Source: Ga0077548 sp035440445 (GTDB taxonomy: Bacteria; Pseudomonadota; Alphaproteobacteria; Rhizobiales; Xanthobacteraceae). Taken from it: a DNA stretch of 64,000 nt. Below are positions 1 to 8,140 of this stretch, one piece after another (position 1 is the stretch's first letter; every line of letters starts with the position of its first letter). The stretch spans positions 62,001 through 126,000 of the forward strand of contig DAORMJ010000005.1 in the NCBI GenBank assembly GCA_035440445.1, written 5' to 3'. The notes below the pieces were generated by a model, which did not search any database, had not been told where the DNA came from, and worked only from the letters and a program-made list of their open reading frames with translations. The translations under genes were made by a program, and so were the position numbers.

Positions 1-47
1 CAGCCGCTTCCGGCGGAGTGATTCTCCCGCTATCCCTCTCGCCATGA
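1..47 (+). CDS. 3' end of an upstream gene (partial)
   Basis: In the frame beginning at base 3 the sequence is open from the window edge to a TGA at 45-47. That stop overlaps the ATG of the next gene in an ATGA arrangement, which suggests translational coupling. Only 14 residues are visible, so no family can be assigned. Confidence 0.3.
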   Translation, partial: AASGGVILPLSLSP

Positions 48-1270
48 GCGAAGAAGTATTCATTGCCGCGATGGGCCGGCAGGGCGACGGCGTTGCCGAG
101 ACCCCGCAGGGCCGCGTGCATGTGCCGTTCACGCTGCCCGGCGAGCGCGTGGAAATCGAACGGGATGGCGAGCGCGGCACGCTGTTGCGGATCATCGAGG
201 CAAGCGCGGAACGCATCGCTCCGCGCTGCCGCCATTTCGGCGAGTGCGGTGCCTGCGCACTGGGCCACTGGGCGGAAGCGCCGTATCTCGCATGGAAGCG
301 CATGCTCGTTTGCGAAGCGCTTTCCCGCGAAGGCGTAAGCGCGGAAGTCGGCGAGACGATCCCCGCGCATGGCGCGGGCCGCATCCGCGCGGTGTTTCAC
401 ACCGGCCGCGGCACAAACAAGAACGCGGTTGGGTTTGCCAAGCGCCGCTCGCACGAGATCGTCGATCTGGAAAGCTGTCCGGTACTGGCGGAACCATTGA
501 ATGCCAGCCTTCCCTTGATGCGCGAGCTTTCCAAAATTCTCCGCTCCACCGGAAAGCCGGTCGATCTGCATGTGACGCTTGCCGAGCGCGGCCTCGACGT
601 GGATATTCGCGGCCCCGGCAAACTGCCGAAGGAAATCGAAAAGCAGATCGTTTCCTTCGCCGCCGCGAAGAAACTGTTGCGCGTTTCGCTGCATGGCGAA
701 CCGATCGCGCAACTGATCCCACCGACTCATCTTGTCGGTAGCGTGCGCGTGAACCTGCCGCCCGCGCCGTTCCTGCAGGCGACCGCGGAGGGCGAGCGCG
801 TGCTGGCGGAGAAAGTGCTGGAAGCAGGCGAGGGCGCAAAGTCCGCCGCGGATCTCTTCTGCGGCATCGGCACCTTTGCGCTGCGGCTTGCCGGCAAGAT
901 GAAAGTCTCCGCCTTCGACAATCACGAGCCTTCTGTCAACGCGCTGCGCGAAGCGGCGAAGTCGCCGGGGCTGAAGCCTATCACGGCTGCCGCGCGCGAT
1001 CTTTTTCGCTGGCCGCTGGTTGCGGATGAATTGAAGAAACTCGATTTCGTGGTGCTCGACCCGCCGCGGCAGGGCGCGGAGGCGCAGGCGCGCGAACTCG
1101 CAAAATCGAAAGTGAAGAAGATCGCTTACGTCTCGTGCGACGCCGACAGCTTCGCGCGTGATGCAAAAATTCTCGTGAATGGCGGCTTCACGCTGCGCGA
1201 AGTTACGCCGGTCGACCAGTTCCTCTACTCGCCGCACGTGGAGCTGGTGGGGGTGTTCGCAAGAAAATAA
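44..1270 (+). CDS. Class I SAM-dependent rRNA uracil-5 methyltransferase (TrmA/RlmC/RlmD family)
   Basis: Expected to methylate C5 of a uridine, most likely in 23S rRNA, using S-adenosylmethionine. Cys62, Cys68, Cys71 and Cys145 form the Cx5Cx2C...C pattern that binds a 4Fe-4S cluster in RlmD-type enzymes. The SAM-binding loop is DLFCGIGTF near residues 270-278. The DPPRQG motif is at 339-344, and the catalytic nucleophile is Cys365 in AYVSCDADSF. The N-terminal ~55 residues fit a small TRAM-like RNA-binding fold. At 408 residues the protein is near full length for the alphaproteobacterial form. The start ATG overlaps the stop of the upstream gene. The exact target base cannot be told from sequence. 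Confidence 0.93.
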   Translation: MSEEVFIAAMGRQGDGVAETPQGRVHVPFTLPGERVEIERDGERGTLLRIIEASAERIAPRCRHFGECGACALGHWAEAPYLAWKRMLVCEALSREGVSAEVGETIPAHGAGRIRAVFHTGRGTNKNAVGFAKRRSHEIVDLESCPVLAEPLNASLPLMRELSKILRSTGKPVDLHVTLAERGLDVDIRGPGKLPKEIEKQIVSFAAAKKLLRVSLHGEPIAQLIPPTHLVGSVRVNLPPAPFLQATAEGERVLAEKVLEAGEGAKSAADLFCGIGTFALRLAGKMKVSAFDNHEPSVNALREAAKSPGLKPITAAARDLFRWPLVADELKKLDFVVLDPPRQGAEAQARELAKSKVKKIAYVSCDADSFARDAKILVNGGFTLREVTPVDQFLYSPHVELVGVFARK

Positions 1271-1275
1271 CTGTC

Positions 1276-1295
1276 GTCCCCGCGAAAGCGGGGAC
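1276..1295. repeat. Perfect 8-bp stem hairpin with GAAA loop, dispersed-repeat half
   Basis: GTCCCCGC-GAAA-GCGGGGAC is a perfect inverted repeat just after the methyltransferase stop. A near-identical hairpin with loop GAAG lies at 4699-4718, so this is a dispersed intergenic repeat and not a gene-specific terminator, although it may act as one here. Confidence 0.7.
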
Positions 1296-1311
1296 CCATA
1301 ACCCCTGCAAA

Positions 1312-1358
1312 CCTCATCCTGAGGAGGCTCGCGTAGCGAGCCGTCTCGAAGGATGGGG
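1312..1358. repeat. Palindromic intergenic repeat (Rhizobiales type), copy 1
   Basis: The element starts CCTCATCCTGAGGAGG and ends CTCGAAGGATGGGG, with a central inverted GGCTCGCG/CGAGCC segment. The pattern CCTCATCCTGAGGAG ... TCTCGAAGGATG is a very common imperfect palindrome between genes in Bradyrhizobiaceae and relatives. A sibling copy follows at 1367 and a decayed one near 6099. Confidence 0.7.
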
Positions 1359-1366
1359 TTATATGT

Positions 1367-1416
1367 CCTCATGGTTCGAGACGCGCTCGCTTACGCTCAC
1401 GCTCCTCACCATGAGG
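1367..1416. repeat. Palindromic intergenic repeat, copy 2
   Basis: CCTCATGGT at the left end is the exact reverse complement of ACCATGAGG at the right end, with TTCGAGACGCGCTCGC and GCTCACGCTCCTC in between. It is the same family as the element at 1312 and lies between two convergent genes. Confidence 0.7.
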
Positions 1417-1419
1417 TTA

Positions 1420-2220
1420 TCAATTCCCCCAGCGTTCCAACCACATCTTCTCGCCGATGGTGCAGGAGATGCGCGGCGGCGACACCGCCGGAATCCGCTT
1501 CGCGATCGACGGCGGCGTGATGCCGGATACTTCCATGATCAGCTTCTGCCGCACGGCGTTGATGAACTGCGAGCGATCGCGCACCGGCACCACGAAAGAG
1601 CCCGCGCCGCCGATCACGCAGTCCTCGTAATAGATATGCAGGTCGGCAATATCGAGCATCGAGCCCGCCGGTGCTTTCAGTTGCAGCGGCAGCCCGTTGA
1701 TGACGATGCCTTTCGCCACGATCTCGTCGCGCGTGGGCTCGATCAGCGGGCCCTGATTATTCGTGCCGTCGCCGGAGACATCGATCACCCGCCGCAGCCC
1801 CTTGAAGTCTGCGGCGCCAAATTGCGCGGCGGAGAACAGCAAGCCGCTGGAGATCGACGTCCGGTAGGTGCGCCGGATCGGGGCGGCCTGCAGTTTCGCG
1901 GCAAACGCCTCCGCCGCGGCCTTGCCGTCGATCAGCGTCCAGGGCACCACGATGGTCTGCTCGTGCGAGCCCGCCCACTCGATATAGATCAGCGCGATCT
2001 TGCCATGAGGCCCGTTGCGGATCGCATCGACGAAATCTTTTGATGTGAGCGCGGTGATGTAGCCCTCGCGCTGGAGCGCGAGTTCGTCGAAATCCATCGA
2101 GTAGGAAATGTCGACGGCAAGCACCAGTTCGACATCGACCGGGATCGGCGCACCGGCGCGCGAAGGCAACGCCAGAAGCGCGAGAAACGATGCCGCGAGA
2201 AGAACGCCGAAAGCACGCAT
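1420..2220 (-). CDS. DUF1194 (von Willebrand factor A-like) secreted protein
   Basis: A 266-residue protein with an N-terminal signal peptide (hydrophobic residues ~5-20, likely cleaved near RAGA). It is followed by a von Willebrand A-like domain. The metal-ion-dependent adhesion motif D-x-S-x-S is Asp37, Ser39, Ser41 (DISYS), and a later SGDGTNN segment fits the third metal-binding loop. The family is the alphaproteobacterial DUF1194, of unknown function, predicted periplasmic or secreted. It lies downstream of ribB on the same strand across a repeat-containing 188-base gap, so co-transcription is uncertain. No biochemical role is assigned. Confidence 0.88.
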   Translation of the reverse strand: MRAFGVLLAASFLALLALPSRAGAPIPVDVELVLAVDISYSMDFDELALQREGYITALTSKDFVDAIRNGPHGKIALIYIEWAGSHEQTIVVPWTLIDGKAAAEAFAAKLQAAPIRRTYRTSISSGLLFSAAQFGAADFKGLRRVIDVSGDGTNNQGPLIEPTRDEIVAKGIVINGLPLQLKAPAGSMLDIADLHIYYEDCVIGGAGSFVVPVRDRSQFINAVRQKLIMEVSGITPPSIAKRIPAVSPPRISCTIGEKMWLERWGN

Positions 2221-2247
2221 CGCGAAATCCTCCGGGAGGAAGGATCA

Positions 2248-2296
2248 GAGCATGATCCCGAAAAGTGTGAAGCGGTTTTCGGGCTGGATCATGCTC
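2248..2296. repeat. Long palindromic intergenic repeat
   Basis: Arms GAGCATGATCC (2248-2258) and GGATCATGCTC (2286-2296) are perfect reverse complements, with inner arms CGAAAA and TTTTCG. This dispersed palindrome recurs in many Rhizobiales genomes. It sits between ribB and the DUF1194 gene, where the folded RNA could stop or pause transcription. Confidence 0.7.
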
Positions 2297-2408
2297 AAAC
2301 AATGAGCGAAAGCGGGACGGCAATTCGACGGAAAGTGATCATCCCGCTTTCGCCACGCAAAAGGTGGCACGAAACGGGCGCTTAGGCGAGAGAGCGCGAG
2401 GCGTATTA

Positions 2409-3500
2409 TTAGCCGTCCAGAGATTCGGTGGAAACGATCTCGATGCCGAAACCCGACAGACCGACATAGTTGCGCGTGCGGGACGCGAGCAGCCGGATCG
2501 ACGAAATGCCGAGGTCGCGCAAAATCTGCGCGCCGAGGCCGATTTCGCGCCATTGCTCGGCGCGCTGCGCTTCGGTCGATTCTCCGGCCGTTCCCGGTTT
2601 TACAACTGGCACGCCGGCGGTGCCGTCGCGCAGATAAATCAGCACGCCGCGGCCTTCCGCCTTGAAGCGCGCGAGCGCCTTGTGGATGACGCTGCCGCCG
2701 CCGATCACGTCGCCGATCACGTCGGCGCGGTGCAGCCGCGCAACGAGATTCTTGCCGTCGCCCACCTTGCCGTAAACGAAGGCGATGTGATGCGTCTCTT
2801 CAAACGGCGTCGTAAAGGCATAGCCCGTGAGCGTGCCGATCTCGCTCTGCACCGGAAATTCGGAAACGCGCGTCACAAGTTTCTCGCGCGTCTGCCGGTA
2901 GGCGATGAGGTCGGCGACCGACACATGCGTGAGCTTGTGCTTCTCGGCAAAGTCCGTGACCTGCGCGCCCCGCATCACCGTGCCGTCGTCGTTCACGAGT
3001 TCGGAGATGACGCCGACCGGCGGCAATCCCGCGAGCTTGCACAGATCGACGCAGGCTTCCGTGTGGCCGGTGCGCATGAGCACGCCGCCTTCGCGCGCGA
3101 CCAGCGGAAAGATGTGGCCGGGACGAACGAAGTCGGAGGCACCCATGTTGCCGTTGGCGAGCGCGCGCACGGTGGTCGTGCGTTCTTCGGCCGAGATACC
3201 GGTCGTGGTGCCGTGCCGCGCATCGACCGAGACCGTGAAGGCGGTCGTATGCGGCGCGTCATTATGCGCGACCATCGGCGCGAGGTTGAGCCGCTGCGCT
3301 TCGGCTTGCGTCAGCGGCGCGCAAACGATGCCGGAGGTATGCCGCACGATGAAGGCCATCTTCTCCGGCGTGCAGAGCGAGGCGGCAACGAAAAGATCGC
3401 CTTCGTTCTCGCGGTCGTCGTCGTCGGTCACGACCACGATCTCGCCGCGCGCGAAAGCGGCGATGGCAAGCTCGGTCCGGCTCTGTTCGGAGGCGTTCAT
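2409..3500 (-). CDS. ribB: 3,4-dihydroxy-2-butanone 4-phosphate synthase with degenerate GTP cyclohydrolase II domain
   Basis: Makes 3,4-dihydroxy-2-butanone 4-phosphate from ribulose 5-phosphate for riboflavin synthesis. The RibB half (residues 1-~210) carries the metal/acidic loop DDDDRENEGDL (26-36), RHTSGIVC (53-60) and GHTEAC (145-150). The C-terminal half resembles GTP cyclohydrolase II. However, where active RibA has its three zinc-binding cysteines (HSEC...RCDCG region) this protein reads LHRADVIGD...GGS around 256-270, so zinc binding and cyclohydrolase activity are not expected. Degenerate RibA halves are common in alphaproteobacteria. It lies 4 bases downstream of aroC on the same strand, suggesting one operon. 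Confidence 0.92.
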   Translation of the reverse strand: MNASEQSRTELAIAAFARGEIVVVTDDDDRENEGDLFVAASLCTPEKMAFIVRHTSGIVCAPLTQAEAQRLNLAPMVAHNDAPHTTAFTVSVDARHGTTTGISAEERTTTVRALANGNMGASDFVRPGHIFPLVAREGGVLMRTGHTEACVDLCKLAGLPPVGVISELVNDDGTVMRGAQVTDFAEKHKLTHVSVADLIAYRQTREKLVTRVSEFPVQSEIGTLTGYAFTTPFEETHHIAFVYGKVGDGKNLVARLHRADVIGDVIGGGSVIHKALARFKAEGRGVLIYLRDGTAGVPVVKPGTAGESTEAQRAEQWREIGLGAQILRDLGISSIRLLASRTRNYVGLSGFGIEIVSTESLDG

Positions 3501-3504
3501 GGCA

Positions 3505-4620
3505 TTACTTCTTTTTGGGAAACGGCCAGTCGGAGGTCGCGCCGACCTGTCCGCGATGGCGCAGGAACTGGTCCGCGAGCACGATCGCCATCATGGCTTC
3601 GCCGATGGGGACGGCGCGGATGCCGACGCAAGGATCGTGACGGCCCTTGGTCGAAACTTCGGTCTCCGCGCCGTAACGGTCGACCGTATCGCGCGGCGTC
3701 AGAATGGAGGAGGTCGGCTTCACTGCGAAGCGCGCGACGACCGGCGCGCCGGTGGAGATGCCGCCGAGCACGCCGCCGGCGTGGTTCGATGAAAAGATCG
3801 GGCCGTTGTTTCCCGCGCGCATCATGTCGGCGTTCTGTTCGCCCGTGAAACGCGCCGAGGCAAAGCCCGCGCCGATCTCGACGCCCTTGACCGCATTGAT
3901 GCTCATCATCGCGCTGGCAAGCTCCGCGTCCAGCTTGCCGTAGATCGGCGCGCCGAGACCCGCGGGCACGTTCTCCGCCACGACTTCGATCACCGCGCCG
4001 ATCGACGAGCCGTTTTTGCGAATGCCGTCGAGATACACTTCCATCTTCTTCGCCGCTTCGGCGTCGGGGCAGAAGAAGGGGTTATTCGGAATTTCGTTCC
4101 AGTCCCACTTCTCGCGGTCGATTTCGATCTCGCCCATCTGCACGAGCGCGGCGCGGATCTTCACCCCCGGGATGACCTTGCGCGCGACCGCACCGGCTGC
4201 GACACGCGACGCGGTTTCACGCGCCGACGCGCGGCCGGAGCCACGCGGATCGCGGATGCCGTATTTCATGTCGTAGGTGTAGTCGGCGTGGCCGGGACGA
4301 TATTTGTCCGCGATCGCGGAATAATCCTTCGAGCGCGCGTCGACGTTCTCGATCATGAGCGCGATCGGCGTGCCGGTCGTCAGCTCCATGCCTTCTTCGT
4401 TGACATAGGTGCCGGAGAGAATTTTCACCTGATCCGGCTCGCGCCGCTGCGTCACGAAGCGCGATTGCCCGGGCTTGCGGCGGTCGAGGTCGAGCTGGAT
4501 GTCTTCGGCGCGCAGCGGAATGCGCGGCGGGCAGCCATCGACCACGCAGCCGATCGCGACCCCATGGCTTTCGCCGAAGGTGGTGACGCGGAAGAGATGG
4601 CCGAAGGTATTGTGCGACAT
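3505..4620 (-). CDS. aroC: Chorismate synthase
   Basis: Converts 5-enolpyruvylshikimate 3-phosphate to chorismate, the last step of the shikimate pathway, with reduced FMN as cofactor. At 371 residues it has the usual length. It shows the family signatures GESHG at residues 16-20, RPGHADYTYD, the arginine-rich GSGRASARETASRVAAGA segment and SNHAGGVLGGISTG near the C-terminus. The start ATG is the first in frame with family alignment (MSHNTFGHLFRVTTFGESHG). It precedes ribB with a 4-base gap; the upstream flank holds a dispersed hairpin repeat. Confidence 0.97.
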   Translation of the reverse strand: MSHNTFGHLFRVTTFGESHGVAIGCVVDGCPPRIPLRAEDIQLDLDRRKPGQSRFVTQRREPDQVKILSGTYVNEEGMELTTGTPIALMIENVDARSKDYSAIADKYRPGHADYTYDMKYGIRDPRGSGRASARETASRVAAGAVARKVIPGVKIRAALVQMGEIEIDREKWDWNEIPNNPFFCPDAEAAKKMEVYLDGIRKNGSSIGAVIEVVAENVPAGLGAPIYGKLDAELASAMMSINAVKGVEIGAGFASARFTGEQNADMMRAGNNGPIFSSNHAGGVLGGISTGAPVVARFAVKPTSSILTPRDTVDRYGAETEVSTKGRHDPCVGIRAVPIGEAMMAIVLADQFLRHRGQVGATSDWPFPKKK

Positions 4621-4693
4621 GGGTGTTTTTCCGTGCCGGTGCTTTTAGGAGTGCCACGCGGCGGGGTCAAACGGGCGGGGCGTTAACTACCCG

Positions 4694-4807
4694 GTGTCGT
4701 CCCCGCGAAGGCGGGGACCCATAACCACCTCCAAAGGTTATTTTTCGCGCGCGATCGAGACGCCACAAACACCGGGAGTATGGATCCCGGCTTGCGCGGG
4801 GATGACA
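4694..4807. repeat. Composite dispersed repeat (two inverted ends)
   Basis: The left end GTCGTCCCCGCGAAGGCGGG begins with a perfect hairpin (4699-4718). The right end TGGATCCCGGCTTGCGCGGG then GATGAC (4781-4807) is an imperfect reverse complement of the left end. The two ends enclose about 60 bases with no gene. This matches a dispersed MITE-like repeat frequent in Bradyrhizobium-type genomes; half of it also occurs at 1273-1307. Confidence 0.6.
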
Positions 4808-4820
4808 AAGTTATTTTGTT

Positions 4821-6080
4821 TTACTTCCCCCGCACGATCGGCGGCTTCGCGTTCAGCGCTTCGACCTGAAATCCGGCGACGCGCTTGTAGTTGTTGGCAA
4901 TGCCCTCAAGCTCGTCCTGCGAGAGCACTTCGGTCACGACATTGAAGCCGTCGGGCGCGCGTTCCTCGACCATCTGCATGACCTGTTCTGGGCCGTTGCC
5001 GCGGTTCAGCATCACGAGTTGCGTGGTCGCGGGGCGGCGCTCGTCCTCGTAGGCAAGCAACGCGGCATTGGTTTCGCCCTTGTCCTGAATTTCGCGCGCC
5101 AGCACGCGTGCATCGAGGATCGCCTGCGAGGAGCCGTTGGAGCCGATCGGATACATCGGATGCGCGGCGTCGCCCATCAGCGTCACGCGGCCGAAGGTCC
5201 AGCGTTCCAGCGGATCGCGGTCCACCAGCGGATACTCGTAGAAATATTCCGCGTCGCGGATGATCCCCGGCACGTCGAGCCAGTCGAAACTCCAGTTCTC
5301 GAACCACGGCGCGAATTCCTCGTGCTTGCCCGCGCGATTATAATCCTCGCGCCGCCAGTCGTAGTCGGCGGCAAGCTCGCGCTCCGCGATCCAGTTCAGC
5401 ATCGGCTCGCCGCGTTCGCTGTCTTCGCGCGAGATCGGATAGGCGACGAACTTCACCTGCTGATAGCCCGCCATGATCATCGAGCGGCCGGAGAGAAACG
5501 GCTTCGCCTTCGTCACGCCGCGCCAGAGAATGCGCTTCGCCCAGATCGGGGAGCCTTCTTCCGGATAGAGCTTGGCGCGGATCGTGGAATGAATCCCGTC
5601 GCAGGCGATCAGGAGCGAGCCTTCGGCAGTGCCGGCCTGCTTGCCGTCCTTGCCGGTGAGGAAAACGCGAATGCCGCCGTCGGTCTCTTCCCAGCCGGAA
5701 ACGTGATGGCCGGTCAGCACGTTTTCCTTGCCGATCCGCTCGATCGCGGCCTTGAGCAGAATGGTCTGCAACTCGCCGCGATGGATCGAAAATTGCGGCC
5801 ACTTGTATCCGGCTTCTAACCCGCGCGGCTCCGACCAGATCGGCTTGCCGTGCTTGGAGAAGTAGGCGAGCTCGGAGGTGCGGATGCCGGTGCGGTCGAG
5901 TTCATCGAGGAGCCCGAGTTCGATCAGTTCGCGGCAGGCATGCGGCAGCACGTTGATGCCGACACCGAGCGGCTTGATTTCCGGCACACTCTCGAACACG
6001 CGGCACGCGACACCGATCTGATGCAGGCTGAGTGCAAGCGTGAGTCCGCCGATGCCGCCGCCGGCGATGAGAACTGTCAT
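4821..6080 (-). CDS. FAD-dependent monooxygenase (salicylate hydroxylase / class A flavoprotein type)
   Basis: A 419-residue single-component flavoprotein hydroxylase. The N-terminal dinucleotide-binding motif is GGGIGG (residues 7-12). A DG motif (ACDGIHSTIR) follows in the middle, and a GD motif (LMGDAAHPMYPIGSNG) binds the FAD ribityl/phosphate. The substrate is unknown; the family includes salicylate- and 6-hydroxynicotinate-type hydroxylases as well as non-aromatic enzymes. It lies downstream of fabI and upstream of aroC on the same strand, each separated by repeat-bearing gaps, so its neighbours say little about its role. Confidence 0.88.
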   Translation of the reverse strand: MTVLIAGGGIGGLTLALSLHQIGVACRVFESVPEIKPLGVGINVLPHACRELIELGLLDELDRTGIRTSELAYFSKHGKPIWSEPRGLEAGYKWPQFSIHRGELQTILLKAAIERIGKENVLTGHHVSGWEETDGGIRVFLTGKDGKQAGTAEGSLLIACDGIHSTIRAKLYPEEGSPIWAKRILWRGVTKAKPFLSGRSMIMAGYQQVKFVAYPISREDSERGEPMLNWIAERELAADYDWRREDYNRAGKHEEFAPWFENWSFDWLDVPGIIRDAEYFYEYPLVDRDPLERWTFGRVTLMGDAAHPMYPIGSNGSSQAILDARVLAREIQDKGETNAALLAYEDERRPATTQLVMLNRGNGPEQVMQMVEERAPDGFNVVTEVLSQDELEGIANNYKRVAGFQVEALNAKPPIVRGK

Positions 6081-6098
6081 GGCGTTTCCTCCGCGTCC

Positions 6099-6147
6099 CG
6101 TCCTTCGAGACGCGCGACGCTATTCGCGCGCGCTCCTAAAGGACGAG
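6099..6147. repeat. Decayed palindromic intergenic repeat
   Basis: CGTCCTTCGAGACGCGCGAC followed by CGCGCGCGCTCCTAAAGGACG forms an imperfect inverted repeat, recognisable as a worn copy of the element at 1312-1358. It lies in the 77-base gap between fabI and the monooxygenase gene. Confidence 0.5.
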
Positions 6148-6157
6148 GTCTTATTGT

Positions 6158-6991
6158 TTATTCCCCGCCGCCGTTCTTGGTGTTGAGCGTCATGTCCGGC
6201 GCATCGGGGTTCTTGATGCCGACGACATGATAACCGGCATCGACATGCAGCACTTCGCCGGTGACGCCGCGGCCAAGATCGCTCATGAGATAGAGCGCGC
6301 TCGCGCCGACTTCCTCGTTCGACACGTTCCGCCGCAGCGGCGTGTTGTATTCGTTCCACTTCAGGATGTAGCGGAAGTCGCCGATGCCGCTTGCGGCGAG
6401 CGTCTTCACCGGCCCCGCCGAGATCGCGTTGACGCGAATGCCCTTGGGTCCGAGGTCGGCTGCGAGATAACGCACGCTCGCCTCCAGCGCGGCCTTGGCG
6501 ACGCCCATCACGTTGTAATGGGGCATCCATTTTTCCGCGCCGTAGTAAGTCAGCGTCGTGATCGCACCGCCGCGCGGCATGCGTTTTTCCGCGCGCTGCG
6601 AGATCGCGGTCAGCGAGTAGCAGGAGATCGCAAGCGTGGTGTTGAAGTTGTCGGCGGTGGTATCGACATAGCGGCCGTCGAGCTGTGCCTTGTCGGAGAA
6701 GGCGATGGCATGCACCACGAAGTCGAGATCGCCGAGCACCCGGTCGGTTTCTGCGAAGACCGCATCGATGGTCGCGGGATCGGTGACGTCGCAATGGCCC
6801 GCGAGTTTCGCGCCGAGTTCCTGGGCAATGGGCTCGACCCGCTTTTTCAGGGCATCACCCTGATAGGTCAGCGCCAGCGAGGCGCCCGCGTCGGCGCAGG
6901 CTTTGGCGATGCCGTAGGCAAGCGAACGATTGTTGGCGATGCCGAAGATGAGCCCGCGCTTGCCGCGCATCAGCCCGCTGGTATCGCTCAT
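6158..6991 (-). CDS. fabI: Enoyl-[acyl-carrier-protein] reductase (NADH), FabI
   Basis: Reduces trans-2-enoyl-ACP in each round of type II fatty acid synthesis. The atypical SDR nucleotide loop is GIANNRSLAYGIA (residues 17-29). The catalytic pair spaced Y-x6-K is Tyr159/Lys166, with the second conserved tyrosine at 149, exactly ten residues before, as in E. coli FabI. The start MSDTSGLMRGKRG at 6991 is preferred over an in-frame start 21 bases upstream because family members begin near the GLMxGKRGL segment. The gene lies downstream of the DnaJ-like gene on the same strand. Confidence 0.95.
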   Translation of the reverse strand: MSDTSGLMRGKRGLIFGIANNRSLAYGIAKACADAGASLALTYQGDALKKRVEPIAQELGAKLAGHCDVTDPATIDAVFAETDRVLGDLDFVVHAIAFSDKAQLDGRYVDTTADNFNTTLAISCYSLTAISQRAEKRMPRGGAITTLTYYGAEKWMPHYNVMGVAKAALEASVRYLAADLGPKGIRVNAISAGPVKTLAASGIGDFRYILKWNEYNTPLRRNVSNEEVGASALYLMSDLGRGVTGEVLHVDAGYHVVGIKNPDAPDMTLNTKNGGGE

Positions 6992-7097
6992 TCCTTGCCC
7001 CCGGCTACGCAATCATCCCCTTCGATGGGGCTATTTCTTTTGGCATGGGTCTAAAGCGGCCTCAAGCCGGATACGTTCAAGGATTGTAACCATTCCC

Positions 7098-7151
7098 CTC
7101 GTCGTCCCGGCTCGCGCTCGGCTGGAAACCTGGCTTGGGTGGGACGACCGT
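7098..7151. repeat. Imperfect hairpin repeat between dnaJ-like gene and fabI
   Basis: CGTCGTCCC near 7102 and GGGACGAC near 7141 are inverted, enclosing CGGCTCGCGCTCGGCTGG. The GTCGTCCC end is shared with the repeats at 1273 and 4694. It sits immediately after the stop of the DnaJ-like gene and may act as its terminator. Confidence 0.45.
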
Positions 7152-8140
7152 TAGGAGCCCTTCAGCTTCTTCGCAAATTCCTCGAGTTCCGCGTCCATGC
7201 CTTCGGGCAGCGCGATATTGATGGAAACGAGGAGATCGCCCGCCGGACCGCTCTTCTGCGGCACGCCCTTGCCCTTGAGTCGGAACGTGCGCCCGCCCGA
7301 GGTCTTCGCCGGAATTTTCAGGTCGACCGCGCCGGAGAGCGTCGGAACCCGCACCGAACCGCCGAGGATGGCGTCGGCGAGCGGAACCGAAACCTCCGCT
7401 CGCAGATTCGCGCCCTCTACCTTCAGGTCAGGATGCGCAGCGAGATGGATCGTGACGATGGCGTCGCCCGGCTGCACCGGGCCCGGAAAGCCCTGACCGC
7501 GCAGCCGGATCTGCTGCCCGTCATGGACGCCGGCCGGGATCGTGACCTCGACCTCCTTGCCGGAGGGCAGCATCACGCGCTTCTTCGTGCCGTTCACGCT
7601 CTCATCGAGCGAGACGCTGACGCTGAGCGCCACATCCGCGCCTTTGGCCTGCGCGGTCTCGAATTCCTCGTAGCCGGTCTCCGCGTGGGGCTGACGCCCG
7701 CCGAAGCCGCCGCCGAAAATGCCGCTCAGGATGTCCTCGAAGCCGCCGCCCTGTGGCTGCTGCTGGCCGCCGCGCGAGCCGCGGCGCTGAAAGCCGCCGG
7801 GACCGTAAGAGAAACCCTCGAATACGCTTTCGCCGCCCGGGCCGCGCTGCTGGCGGAAACTGCCGGGGTCGAAGCCGCCGAAGCCGCCCTGCCGCGGGTC
7901 GAACTGAAAGCCCTTCGGCTTGCCCTCCGCGTCGATCTCGCCGGCGTCGAAGGCCTTGCGCTTTTTCTCGTCGCCGAGAATTTCATAGGCGGAATTGAGC
8001 TCGGAAAAGCGCGAGGCCGCTTTCGGATCATCCTTGTTGGAGTCCGGGTGATGCTTCTTGGCGAGCTTGCGGAAGCTCTTCTTGATCTCGTCGGCGGAAG
8101 CCTTGCGGCCAACGCCGAGCACCTCGTAGGGGTCGCGCAA
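7151..8140 (-). CDS. DnaJ-domain co-chaperone, CbpA-like (type II J protein)
   Basis: A 329-residue J-domain protein expected to stimulate DnaK ATPase in the cytoplasm. The J-domain covers residues 1-~68 with the HPD tripeptide in KKHHPDSNKDD. A glycine/phenylalanine-rich linker follows (~80-130: GGFGGFDPGSF, GPGGFQRRG), then the two beta-barrel C-terminal substrate-binding domains (for example GTKKRVMLPSGKEVEVTIPA). The four CxxCxGxG zinc motifs of true DnaJ are absent, which makes it CbpA-like. It is transcribed toward fabI. Confidence 0.92.
   Translation of the reverse strand: MRDPYEVLGVGRKASADEIKKSFRKLAKKHHPDSNKDDPKAASRFSELNSAYEILGDEKKRKAFDAGEIDAEGKPKGFQFDPRQGGFGGFDPGSFRQQRGPGGESVFEGFSYGPGGFQRRGSRGGQQQPQGGGFEDILSGIFGGGFGGRQPHAETGYEEFETAQAKGADVALSVSVSLDESVNGTKKRVMLPSGKEVEVTIPAGVHDGQQIRLRGQGFPGPVQPGDAIVTIHLAAHPDLKVEGANLRAEVSVPLADAILGGSVRVPTLSGAVDLKIPAKTSGGRTFRLKGKGVPQKSGPAGDLLVSINIALPEGMDAELEEFAKKLKGS

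Noticed and set aside
1276..1295. The GTCCCCGC hairpins as part of a CRISPR array
   Set aside because: There are only isolated copies, without regular spacers or cas genes; they belong to dispersed intergenic repeats.
2364..3848. A 494-residue open frame on the plus strand
   Set aside because: It is antisense to ribB and aroC, both clear genes, and its arginine/histidine/alanine-rich product has no domain features. It is a shadow of GC-rich coding DNA.
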